Below are positions 27,272 through 39,783 of a DNA stretch of 64,000 nucleotides, piece by piece (position 1 is the first letter of the stretch; the number at the start of each line of letters is the position of its first letter). The stretch comes from Sclerurus mexicanus (Eukaryota > Chordata > Aves > Passeriformes > Furnariidae). A program made the position numbers and the translations under genes. The notes beneath the pieces were generated by a model. That model saw only the letters and a list, made by a program, of their open reading frames with translations. It did no database searches and was not told where the DNA came from. The stretch is taken from assembly GCA_013396755.1 (NCBI GenBank), contig VWZF01005682.1:1757681-1821680 (forward strand), read 5' to 3'.

Positions 27272-28745
27272 TCTGTTGCTTGAGAGCAACTGTTGAAATG
27301 ACGACGTTAGAAAGTTCCAAGACTGTGCTGGTCATGATGCCAATTCACAAATACGCCTTTGCAACCTACACAACCACCTGCTATTTATGACCCAAGGAAA
27401 ACAGTAGTTTTGTCATCATTCAACTAAAAAGTTCTGGAAGGTGTTGCCGGTGATTTAGTGCCACTTTACCATGCTGTTTGTCAAAGTCAGAGAGACTGGC
27501 ACACAGAAGCTCACAGAAGAGTGTGAACTAAAGGAAGGATCCTAAAGCCCAACATGTGGGAAGCGATGCTCCTAAGGAAGCCAGTAATGACTTCAGCTGG
27601 TGAATTTCTCTAAGTTGTTTTGACATTTCAAGGTCTTAAGCTGACTGGAGCTCAGTACTCAGGCCCAGGGATCTTGCAGGCTTTATGAACCTTCCCTTCT
27701 GCAGCAAAGGGCAGCTTCAACAAGATGCACAGCAAGTGCCATCACCCCCTCAGCCCAGCTTCATCACCAGTCTCATCTGAATAGCAGGTTAGGTATTGGG
27801 ATTTTCACACCAAGGCTGATGAAGTACCCTACAACCACAGCTACCGGATCAGGCTTTTCAGGGATTTTAAGACACCAGATACCCAATCTGTTGATTTAGG
27901 GATGAGAAAAGTGTTGAACTAAGCAAAGACCTTGCAAGAAGGAAGCAGTTTTATACCTATACAGAAGCAGAAATCCAAACACATAGCAGAGTAAATTTTT
28001 ACCTTTAAAATTATCTTGGATATCAGGCAAAAGTTTTGTGAATTGTGCCCTTGTTTTTATGTCTTCATTCTACCCATGTCCCACCCTAAACTAGCAAAAG
28101 TTTTGCAAGTTGCACTCACGCACAGGTAGATATCCAGATTTACTGGGTCTTTTTGTGGACCTATGCCTAAGACTGCTGTATCAAGGGTAAAGAATGAAGT
28201 ATCAGGTAAAACTTCCTAGTCCAGCTGAGCACCAATCCAGGTGCTGTTTTGGAAGTAAACAGATGAGAAAAAATATGCTGTATGTGTGATGTTATGGCAC
28301 CGGACATACAACAGGGATGCAATCACAACTGCTACTCATTAGCTTCATTATTTCACAGCATTTTCCAGAGATAGGACTGGCCAATTTGTTGATTTTTAAA
28401 ATCTGTTAATTTATCAAATTTGTTAATTAGTCAGTAGTCTGCTCTGAAAATAATGGAAAAAGCAGAACTAGAACTTGGGTTTATTTATTTTTCTCCCTCA
28501 TACCTGAAAGTCAGAAATTATCCAAAATAATCATATCACGACAGAAGTTATCAACAATAGAATCTCACAAAAAAACCCAAACCCTGTACTTCTTACAAAG
28601 ACATGGGAAGTTAATTTTCAAGAACAGAACAAGAAGCCATCGCTTTTGCATTTATTTCAACTGATACTTTAGAACAGCTCTTTGTACATCATTTTAGTCA
28701 AGATTAAAAAAAAAAGGGCAATCATATGAGAACAGTTAGTCCATT

Positions 28746-28771
28746 CAAAATCATTATACAGAATGATTTTG
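28746..28771 (+). repeat. Perfect 10-bp inverted repeat with 6-nt loop
   Basis: CAAAATCATT, loop ATACAG, AATGATTTTG. It is short for a microRNA precursor, as pairing stops beyond about 11 bp. Confidence 0.88.
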
Positions 28772-30350
28772 GTGCCTACCATTGATACAAATTTTGCTTT
28801 TGAAGAATGAATCATATCACTTACAGATTCCACTTCAGAAAATCAGGAAGCCCACCATCTCACTTCTCCCAAAACAAAAACTGTCATGATTTTTTATTAA
28901 TACAGACTGATACACCAGTGGAATGAATGACTTACCTTAAGTGTGCATTAATTGATGGCTACAAGAACGAATAAGCTAATAGAAGAACCAATTAGAGTTA
29001 CTATTTTCTATAAAGCTTCTTGTATTAGAGCATTAGTTAAATAATGCAAGTATAGTACTCATACCATGTATGCTATCCCCAGGCAGGTTTTTCCCCACAG
29101 TCTTCTTTGCTTTCTCCAGTGAAATTGTGTCATGTGTCTTGCCACTCTAATTGCAATGAAGTCTCTAAACTACCTAAAATTAGTATTTTCTTTTAGGGTC
29201 AACTTATATTTTTTTATCTCCCTTTAATGAAAGCAAGGGAATTGTGACAAAGCGTGAGGAACCTGATAAAAAATAATTCATATTCTTTCTTCCTTGCAAG
29301 TAAAAATCCATATAATTTGAACATCCACCACTGGATGAACTACAAATGCATGTTCTGGTTGATAAATAATTAAAGCATCCAACCTCATATTAACTGCTCT
29401 TAGTCACTTACCTCTGGCTAAATAACTTACAAAATGGAATATCTAAATTTTATACTTGTAGCACTTCAGGTTGTTTGCTGTATCTCAAACGACAGAGTTT
29501 GAATGGACAGCAGAAAGTTTTTCAGTCTTGTACTGAATCCACTAGACTGTCTCATCTCATCATCATCCTCTTAGGAGACTTAATTCATCTGCAGACAACT
29601 TACGGCAGCAATCTGTACCAGCCAAGTGCCCCAAATAGCACCTACTCTCAGCGGTCAGTCGAAACTTGTTCTCTTTAAAGTCTGAGATTCATGACTTCAG
29701 CACTCCCCAAAGCCAGCACTAGGTTGCTAGAATGCTACATAAGGAGGAACGTATACATACTCTGGGATATGAAGCACAATGCAGAAACATGAGCATTATT
29801 GGAGAACTAAATCCAGTAAGAACACCTGGAACCATATGCAAAGCAGGTACCCTCCCATTTGTTCCCTGCTATGTCAGTCCTACACCAGGCTCAGATGACT
29901 GGACTGATCTAGACAAGCATAGCCAATAAAAACCATCTGAACTCCACACCACATGGACCTACCTTCTTCAGTTCCACTGCTGTGAAAACCCCTGCACTAT
30001 CCCAACTGCTACAGAGTAAACATACTCTGTGACTTGACAATTTCAGAGATCCTTTAATATGCAAAAGAACTAACCAAAAGCAAGAATCTTCCTTCATAGT
30101 TCCAAGCCCCATATATACAGCTGATGAAAACTGCAGTCTGTAGTCCCATTAGTCATTTTGTCATGAGTTCAGCTCTCAAACCGTACTCATGAACAAACCC
30201 TATTTCACAAATGAACATATTCAAGCGTGAGGTGGCGCTCAAAACTTCTCATACAGGGTCTCCCTTATTTCCTGAGTCAATACACTGTCACAGATTTTCT
30301 CTGGCAACCCCAAATACAGAGTTGTTTCTTGTAAGGGATTGTAAGCTTGT

Positions 30351-30414
30351 AAGGGATCATATTTAATTAAAATGAAACATGAAATTGCTTGGAAGGGATC
30401 ATATTTCATTAAAA
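30351..30414 (+). repeat. 22-bp direct repeat downstream of DNAJC15
   Basis: AAGGGATCATATTTAATTAA at 30351-30370 (continuing two bases) recurs at 30393-30414 with a single change; period 42 bp. A further partial copy, GTAAGGGAT, lies just before it at 30331-30339. Confidence 0.9.
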
Positions 30415-30426
30415 ATACACTAAAAT

Positions 30427-30512
30427 TGAAACAGAATCTCAGAACATCTTGAGTTAGAAGGAACCCATAAGGACCATCAAGTCCAACTCTATGCTCCTTG
30501 CAGGAGCATAAC
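30427..30512 (-). mobile_element. CR1 LINE 3' end fragment just downstream of DNAJC15
   Basis: Reversed CR1 terminus of a different subfamily: CTTGAGTTAGAAGGAACCC, then AAGGACCATCAAGTCCAACT. It closely matches the tail of the SINE at 47351-47416, so it belongs to the CR1 branch that supplies that tail. Only some 85 bp remain. It lies about 170 bp after the stop codon, in the same orientation as the gene. Confidence 0.8.
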
Positions 30513-30549
30513 CGTACATAACTTTACATAACTGTAAAATATATCAGTT

Positions 30550-30682
30550 TGCTTTTAAATCATCTTATAATTTTAATTATGACAATAAATATGAACAAGA
30601 ATAAGAAACTGCAGAGCAAGTAGCCATGGAAGTTCTTGTGCAATGTATCTGCTGAATCTCCTGTGACCCAAGTCTTCGGATT
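30550..30682 (-). other. DNAJC15: Probable DNAJC15 3' UTR
   Basis: Sequence directly after the TGA on the minus strand. No canonical AATAAA is seen on this strand nearby, but the common variant ATTAAA lies at 30577-30572 (TTTAAT on the plus strand), followed by T-rich sequence, which would give a short UTR of about 130 nt. The end is an inference; a longer UTR running through the CR1 fragment at 30427-30512 cannot be excluded. Confidence 0.4.
30572..30577 (-). terminator. Candidate poly(A) signal (ATTAAA) for DNAJC15
   Basis: ATTAAA on the minus strand about 105 nt after the stop codon, the nearest hexamer of a known functional type. The surrounding sequence is AT-rich, so a chance match is possible. 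Confidence 0.35.
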
Positions 30683-30753
30683 TCAGTTTTTGGCACTGGA
30701 TTCCAACAAGTCTTTTGCTTCATTTATTTTTGTTGCTAAGTAAGGTGATCCAC
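30683..30753 (-). CDS. DNAJC15: DNAJC15 exon 6, coding part with stop codon
   Basis: 71 nt of coding sequence on the minus strand after a long pyrimidine tract ending CTCTTGTCAG. It completes a glycine codon with exon 5 and reads GGSPYLATKINEAKDLLE then SSAKN and TGA (stop at 30685-30683). The human end is GGSPYVAAKINEAKDLLE then TTTKH, so length and sequence agree to the last residue apart from the usual variable tail. The exon continues into the 3' UTR below 30683. Confidence 0.95.
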
Positions 30754-33700
30754 CTGACAAGAGAAAGGGAAAAGGAATACTGTTTACACATCAGTATAAA
30801 GTACCAAACTAATTCACTTGCAGCATCCCTTAATTATTCACTTTTATAAGCTCCTTCTTCCTACACAGATCCTTTTGATACAACTGCTTAATAAATGACA
30901 TTGATAAGAAGTAAACTAATTGATATGGAAACATGAGAAATGTAATCAAAACTGAAGTCACTGAAGAATAATGCTGAACATTTTGTCTCAGAGAGAAAAC
31001 TGAAATTCGAAAACACTTTACATCACTGTGATTTAGACCTCCAGTGCAATGCTTCTGCAAATGTATGCGAGGTCAGCTGTCTGGAACATTCACTCAAACC
31101 AAACACCTAGTATTTCCACTCACCCCAAAAACTGAGAGGGAAAATTTTAAAATAATTTTCACAAAGAACTCTTAAGTGTGTGCACACACACCTCCCCCCA
31201 CAGGCCTCTCCTGTGCTGGATGCCCAGAATTACCAGCCAGAAACCATCACATTAGAGCTATTTAAACACGGTATGCCTTCTAACTTCTAGTCCTGAACAC
31301 TGTCATTGCTTTACGCTCCATCTAACAATCTGATTACAGTTCAGCAGTCTTTTTGTGTTTGGTTTTTTTTACTCTCCCCTTGAGTGCCAACCATCTGTCT
31401 ACAGTCACCAAAAACAACATTACAAGGTCTGTATCAGTAACTTAGCACTTACTATAATACACCTGTATTTTTTTACATGAAAACGTGATTCCAGCAGTAC
31501 TGTGCACTGAATAGCCTTTTCCAAGGCATCTGTTCAAACTTACGTTTTCATTCACCATTTCAGTCATTCTATTAATCAGAAAAGACAATGATAGAAGAAA
31601 TATGCAGAGCTAGTTGTAGACACATATAAATAAAAGCAAAAAGGCAAGGCTTGCTTAAAAACTTCTTTAGGACATTCCTGCAGGAATCCAAATCAGTAAA
31701 AACTCATTTCATGGTGTAGTAAAACAACCAGAAAAACTAATGAAGTTCTTTTTTACGTTTTGGTCTTGTTTGAATGAAGCCTTAATAGGTAAGACATATG
31801 GGAAGAAAGTGAGGCAGGGCAAGGGATGGGTAATGAATTGGCTACTGAAAAAAGAAATTTTTTTTTCCTTTCTTTAAATCAAGTAGCTTTTAGCAAAGAA
31901 TAGGATTTACTACACTGAGTATTACTTCTTTCAAGGAGTAGATAAGAGGATCAAATAAACATGAAAGACTAAAACCTGCAATAAACAATGCATTCTGAGT
32001 AATTTTTAAACATGCATAGATTTTTCTACATGTCTAGAGTACAGGATCTTAACGTAAATTGAAATCTGTTAGAAGTGTTTTCACTACATTTACATCCTTA
32101 AGTGCCATATTAATTTTGTAGCCCTCCAATGAGAGGAAATTCAATCTCATGATTGCCTAAGTGTTTGTTTATAATTAGGGCAAGTCCAAAAAGCTTCTCT
32201 CTTCCTCTTTTTCTGTGAGGAGATATTCTTTCATAAAATTAGTAACTGATAAAATTAACAATGTATCAATATAAAAACACTTTAAAACTGAATTGTAAAA
32301 GCTAATAAGCAACCGTTTTAGTAGTACTCACTGGGGATGTATTAGGCAAACCTATATATTTCTTATTTACTTCTAATAATCCTCTCTTCAACAGTTTAAT
32401 CTCAGATAACATATGTAACTTTAAAAATCTGTAATTACTGCCCTTTCTTCTATCAACCCCAGCTCGTAAAATATTACTTTAAAATGACACATCTGTGCTA
32501 CCCATTTGAAAGCACATCTGTGCTACCCACAGCCAGAAGAAATCAAGATCTACACAAAAGCAAACAAGTTCAAGATTACTCCAGGCCCTTGCTCTGTAGC
32601 TGAAGACATTACACAAGGTTTTTTTCTACAGCCATACCAGAAGAACTTCAGTGGCAGCACAGAGGCACAAATCCCTTCAACTGGTGTTCCTACTGAGAAA
32701 ATGCTCCATCTTAATACCACACAGGAGGGCTCACTACATCCATCCAAACTTACACTGTGCCCAGCTGCAGGTGCCTTACAGCTGTAAGAGTAGTTGTTAA
32801 AATCTTTCTTAAGGTCATTAGGATCCTCTTAATAGGAACTATCTATTTAGGTCTACTAAATATCCACACAGAGATTCACAGTTCTTTCTATCTCTCATCT
32901 CCAATACTGCTACAATAAACTTAGAAGTTCATTATTAAAAAATTTTTACCTAACAGGTACTCTGGTAGTTAAGAGGCCTTTGACCATCATAATATATTAA
33001 AAATGCAGAAGAGAATTTCTTTTCTGTGTCTGTGCAGTTTACACATCATAAAAAGTGTAAAAAATGAAAGCATGAAATCAAATAAGCAGAACAATTTTAA
33101 AATTAAATTGAGGGGCGAAGACAGAAAGGAAAATGAACTGAACACTGTTCATGGCCAGTGGTTACAGTTACCTTTTCATTTTTTTAAAACAGGGTGCTGA
33201 CAGGGAGCCCTGTAATTCTGTCAAAAAGATATAAAACCCCTCCAATTTCCCCTTTTGACTTCTGAAATACAGTGCAACTCTTCACCATCTGTTATTTTTA
33301 AGTAGAAACAGCAATGAACATATGGGCTTTCTTTCTCAACCAGCTGTAGTGTAGTTAAAGTTATAATAATAGCCTTTCACTAAGATAAATTTACATTAAA
33401 AACCTGGCCACTAAAGCAACAGTGCCCAGCCTTATTCTTTCCAAGTGAATTCTTTAAAGTCTGAAATTCATCAATGATGAATGATGATGTAACTACAGAA
33501 CACTTCCCCACAGAAAGTTACTTTCATGCAAGTGACTAGTCCATCAGATTTCAAAACAGGAATGTTAGTTTAATGTAAAATTTTTATAGCTTATTTTGAA
33601 AACAAAAAACATTTGCATTCACTGTGGCCATTCACAAAGTCAGAAAACCTAAAGGACCTCATTTAAGCCTCTTCCCTTCCAGCCCTGATTAAGAAGAGAA

Positions 33701-36700
33701 ATAATTATTTACCTTTATCAGGATGATTCAAAATCATGATTTTTCTATGGGCGGTTCTGATTTTGTCCTTGCCAGCATTTGGACTGTAAAATAAACATAA
33801 GTGCTTACCAGAAATACTCAGGCTAAAAATTAACAGTTGATACAGGCTTCAACTTGAGATTTTCACCATCTTGTGGACAAAACATAAAGCTGCATCTCTA
33901 AGGAAGTAATAACAAAGGCATGCAAGACACAGAGAATGACATTTTTCAAAAGCCTGTGTATTTCACACATACAAATATCTTTCAGGTTTTTCTAAAATGT
34001 GATACACCTACTCATTTAAAAATCAACAATTTTGAGGGGGGAAAAAAAAGTAAAGCTCCAGCAGTTCTAGAGTGTATCTGGTTGGTTATTCTAGCATTAA
34101 ATGCAGAAAAAACCAATTTTTCCTCCAAGAAAATAAGTATTTTTATGACCAGTGACAAAACAACAAATATTTAATATTATCACATTTTGTTCTACTGTAA
34201 ATATTTTTATAGCTGCTATAAATATTTCTTCTTTCTGCTGGGTCCTGAAAAAAATCCTGTATGTTGTTATTTTTGCAAAGCCATGTAGTGCATTACATTC
34301 AGGGACATGCTGATTTACAGGTGCTACCTACATAATGTTGTTTCCTTCAATGACAGACACATAAAATATGTACTCGGCCTAAATTAAATATGTCCCTTAC
34401 CAGACAAATAACCACTTATGGATGCAGTATGCCAACACAGTGGGGCTATCGTATGCAAAAGAACAGCTTGAATGGTTTAGTTTTTTATAATTTGTTAGCA
34501 TGCAGAAATGAATCAGTGTTTTCCATTTCAGGTGACTTCTTAATCAGCAATGATTCAATTAATTAATCTTTCTGTAGATACAGTTTGAATGCAAGGTATC
34601 AGCCTACCTAAATTCCCGAGGTAAACAACCTCTCTAATTATTATGCTGCCACAGTGAAATTAGGGTATGTTGCAAAAATAGTTCACAGAACTGCATAAGA
34701 AAAGAATACTTCAATGGAACAGAAATTAGCCTAGGAAGTAAGAATCAAATGGTGGGTGAAAGGCCTTGAACTATACAAATACAAAAATGAAATTATTTGT
34801 TGTCAGACAACTAAAAATAATAATCATCTATATTTTGATTTGTAAAGCTGTTTTTTAATACTAAAAAGGAAAGCTGATATACCACATTTAGAAACTCCAA
34901 TGGCCAAAGCATAAGTGGGGAAAAGTGGCAGTCACATATTACAGAAAATCGTGTAGGTTTGCACTGAGAAGCAAATGTGAAAATGGTGGTTTATGTTACA
35001 TTTGCTCTAGTTTATGGGATGTTGCTTATCCCACAGTTAGATTGGTCTCTAAAAATTCTTAATCACTATAAAAATATATATCTAATGTCAAAATCACATT
35101 TTGCTTGACTCACAACCTGAGTCACACCAACGTCATGCTACCTTCTAACATCAGCACCTGGCTGAGAATTCTATCACCTTGGTGGGAACAGTCAATATGC
35201 TGGAGGGCAGGGCTCACTCAGGGGGATCTGGGGAGCCTGCACAAAACTCCACAAGGGAGCTTAGTGCTTCGGAAGGAAGTGTCCCTTGCAGCTCTATAGG
35301 CAAGGGAATACCAGCCTGGGGAGTGGCTCTGCTGAAACGGACCCAGGGCACAGCGGGAACATTCCTCCACTGCAGTATGTTACTATGCCTTCAATCCAAA
35401 CACAAGTCACACATTTTATGAGCATTTTATTGTTTGCTTTTTAGTTTAAGCAGAATATTAGAATAATTTTTAAGCCATTAGAAGTCTTTTACAAAAAAGT
35501 TATGGTTTTGGCATCAGTATTCCACATTCTCGCAGCATTCATCTGCTTCATTCAATACTTGCTAAACTAAAACATATTGATTGATGCAACACACCTACCT
35601 TACACCTAAAATAAGACTAGCTTCTCGCCTACTCATTTTCTGTTCAAATCCTCCTTTATAGTACGATGAAAAACTCTAAAAAGAAGAAAGGGAAAAAAAG
35701 CAATAATTAGTTTCATGTACAAGGTGCCAGGAACTAAATCGTATTTGTATGACCTCATTCAAAGCATTACACTCATCTATAATTCATTTCAAAGGCATGG
35801 AATGACTGCAAACCAGATAATATGAAAGGACTTCTCCTGAGTGTTAATATATGCAAAAATTGACTTAAAAATAACTATCTGTGTTTTCAAAATCTTCCTA
35901 TATCTGTTTTTACAATCTTCTACTGTTAGTAAGAGATATTAATAGTTATAACCATTAAAATCCTGCCTTCAGGCAAAAAAGTCCAGAATCAAAGTACATA
36001 CTAGCACAGAGTGGTACGGTGTTTGTACTGAGGAGGGCAAGAGAGGGAAAGTGGGAGACTTGTTGAGAACAGCATTGGTACCATCACAACAGGAAATGAT
36101 AAAAGTGACAATACTTTGGCATCCAAGGAAATTACGGACAATCACTCCAGATATTTCTAGGACAGTAGGTAAAAAAAACCAATAGAGATAAGAACAGATA
36201 AATACAATATACTAATGAAAAGCCAGTATCTTTTTTCAGCTGAAGGAATTTTACTTAAAAAAAAATAAATCATGAGTTCTTTGAAGGAAACCTGAAAATC
36301 AACATAAAAGAAACAAAAAAAAAAAGGCTTAGTGTAAAGCCACAACCTCTGTTTCAGAAAATCACTAAGCTGGAGAACACTGGAAAGTAATAAAGTATAT
36401 GGAGAAATCCTAATCAACTTTTGCCTTTACATCCTTCCCCTGACACAAGTGACTGACAATGATTAGATAAATGATCTGGGGTTAATTTTTTTAAACTTAT
36501 GTCATATGAGACTTTAAGAAGGGAATTAAAAACAGTGGGAAAAGAACATTAAAAAAAGAAGAGATGGAGATAAAAGTAAATCATTACAACAATTAATTGT
36601 CATAGGAAATAGGTTGAAAGTATATTTGTCAAATATAAATCTATTTTAAATTAAGGAAAAAAAATTACTGAACCACCACTGATGGTTAGCAGTGATCTCA

Positions 36701-39700
36701 CGCTAAATGTTTCTGTAAGTCCCAGAGGCAGCAGATGTAGTCCAAAACAGCCTGCCTTGGGGAACTGGCACACAGATATCACTCAACAAAACTGAATTTT
36801 TTTTCCTCAATGCAAAACCTATCAACTGGGGAAAAATAAGCTTCTTTTGTTGCTATCAAAGGGAAGTCTAGCCTGAGAACTGAGATTATTTTCAAGTGTT
36901 CTTTCACCTGCAAGTAAAAATGTGCCCAGCCCCTAATAAAACACTCTTCTCACTAAATACAGCCATTCAAATGCAGTGAGAATTTTGCCTTATGTCTACA
37001 TAAACTCTCTTATGTAATTTCAAAAGCATTAAAGCATTTAAAGGGCTCTGTCTATGATATCTAAGCAAAGCCTTTAATTAAACTTAGGAAAGACATTCAC
37101 CCAAAAGCGTGGTTCAGAAATACTTTACCTGTTGCTACCATAAAGTTACATACAGCCACAGAAAACATTTTCTGGTGTGCTGTTATGATCCAAAACTAAT
37201 TGCATCTTCCATCTTCCCACCGCAAACCGTGCCCACAATAACCACTACTGTAACACTACAGGTATCAAAGCTGCAGTAACTGCATAGGTGGCATGGCTAC
37301 AACAAACATCGGTTGAGGAACAGCTTCTATAGCTACAGGATAACACAAACCAGGTCTGTAACATTACAGGTTGGAGTATGTAACACTGATGCCTTAAGAT
37401 TCTTAAGATTTGTAGCATATGTATTTTTAATGCAGCTGTATAGTTTCTAACACTTTAAAATAGCACTTAACAAGTACTAAACCCCTTTCTCACACTTCAT
37501 ACAAAATTCTTGAAAATCCTGAAATTTTGTTTGATGTTCTTTTCAGGGAAAAAGATTTTTGCAAGGACATCTTGTTTGGGACACACACTCAGAAGGACAT
37601 AATAAGATGTCAATGCAGAAAGCCCAGAAACCTTGGGAAAGCTCCAAAGAAGGCATGTGATATGAAGATGATGATGGTGAAGAAGTAAGAGGTCTTAAGA
37701 CCTCCGACTCAATTCTGGGGAGGCGTGCCAAGGGGCAGACGTGAGGGAGGTTCTGGGGGCAGGCAATTCTTGGGTTGGATGTATCCATTAGATATGACAA
37801 TTAATTAGTGTTATAAGTTTGTAGGAGCCTTATATTTTATTGTGCACTTATGTATTTAGTATACCTTAAAGCACTTTATAAATAAAGGCCTGCTCTCTAC
37901 TTTAGCTATACTAATACTGTCTGGAAAGTTCTTTTCTTCAATTTTAGGCATCAACACTAAGGGAACACACAGGGCTTCTCCAGTTCTCTGAGAGGACATG
38001 ATGCTAATGATTTAATGGCCAGCAGATAACACCCTTGAGGAGGCAGAACTGCACAGAAATTTGCAATGATGCCAAACAATTACTACAGCCAGGAGAGAAA
38101 AGTTTAATGTCCTCTGAAAGATTTTTCCAGAACTTCTCCCAAAGCAGCCTAGATGCAGATGGTTTCCTGAAAAGGTTAATTCTTTTTTGCCCTTCAACTC
38201 TGATATACAGCCTAACACAGGACAACTCTGGTTCACTACCCATGTTGAAAAGAGTAATATTTGAATTATCTCTACCACAGCTTGTCTCTGTTCTTGGTAG
38301 ATTTAATCTAAAATACTATTTGAAATGTAAGAATAGAGAGGGATAGCTATAGGCTTACATTCAGAAATACTTTTTCATGTTTTTAAAGCCTAATTCCCTG
38401 ACACTATTCTAACCTCAGAAAGCATTGATTCAGTTCACTTCCAAGAGGAATGAAGAAAGAAATTCTGGTGTCTGTGTCCTTTTGTACCTAAACAAAAACA
38501 GTTTGTTGAACTGGCCTTCAAGGGAAAAAAAAAACCAACATTTTCTTCTCAGAAGTGAAGTATATAGCAAGAATAATCAATTCTTAAATTGAGACTGTCA
38601 TCCTAAATAGAATTTATAGTAAAAGGAAATAAGACATAAAAGCCATTTTTTCCACTGGTTAGAAAATAGGGGAAGAAACACTGAGCCTTCATTTTAGGAA
38701 ACACCTTGGCAAATTTCTACTTCTCTAATGAAACAACTTTTGCATGTTACTCAAATTAAAGCATTTTTTTCTAGTTGTAAATTCTAAGTAATAGCTGTAA
38801 TGATATTTTTCTGCTGTGAGAACTCCTCTATGAGCAGGCAGTTCTAGATACTTGATTATTTATTAATTTCAGCAATTGCAAAGAAAATTCTGTCCTGAAA
38901 AAATCACTGAAATGAGCTCTCCATTTCTTTGTACTACTTGGGGGAAGTGGAACTTATAATTTAATTTACTTGATTTTCTTGCACATTATCACTGGTTAGC
39001 AACTTATGTAAGCAAACGCTCCTTCCTGAACAAATGCTATTAATAGGTTTGGGACAGGGGGAGGGACAGAAAACGGCTGCACTCGCTTTGCAAATGTCTA
39101 GTGAGTCCTGAGAATTTTCACAAAGCAAATCAGCTAGGAAAATCCAATGCATATGAATCGTGACATCTTTGAGACACTTTTGGCATAGCACAGGGAAAGC
39201 ATAATCACTGTTTCCATGCCAGTTAAAAGACTGGAAACACCAAAACTGAGACCATACATCACACTACATGAAGTAGTGAATTTTTCTGAAAACTCTATAT
39301 GTTGTTGTCCCAGCACCAATACAGTCCCCCATTGAAAAGGTAACAAACATCATAAGGCAAAAAACCAAACACAAACCCCAAACTCCAATTATAAACTATT
39401 TAGAAGCTGGGATATAATATAATGTACAATTTTGCTAACATCAACTTTAACTTCCTTTAGTTAGGAAAAAAAATAAAATGGACTGCAAACCGCTTTGCTC
39501 TCTGGAAACTTTATTTTCAATTAAGGACAAGAGAGATGGTTGTTACTCTTACCTCTCAATTCTTTGAGAACTTTGAGTAGAATCAGATCCAATAAGAGAA
39601 ACATAGTGCAAAAGTCTAATGATGTGCTATAGAAGACATCCTTTTCTTATGGAACACCGCATTTTTAGGATTGTGGAATTTGAGTATCTTTACAGTTCAT

Positions 39701-39735
39701 CTGGCATAGAATTGCTGTTTTGGTCTTCAGTATCT

Positions 39736-39783
<48 letters not shown>

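Larger units (their letters stand above)
26136..30426. other. Gene-free AT-rich region
   Basis: Between the CR1 pair and the short CR1 fragment next to DNAJC15. It holds a CA-type repeat (27247-27271), a hairpin (28746-28771) and a 22-bp direct repeat (30351-30414). No exon was recognised. Confidence 0.65.

Noticed and set aside
37689..37704. 16-bp perfect palindrome GAGGTCTTAAGACCTC
   Set aside because: About one such palindrome is expected by chance in 64 kb, and nothing around it suggests function.
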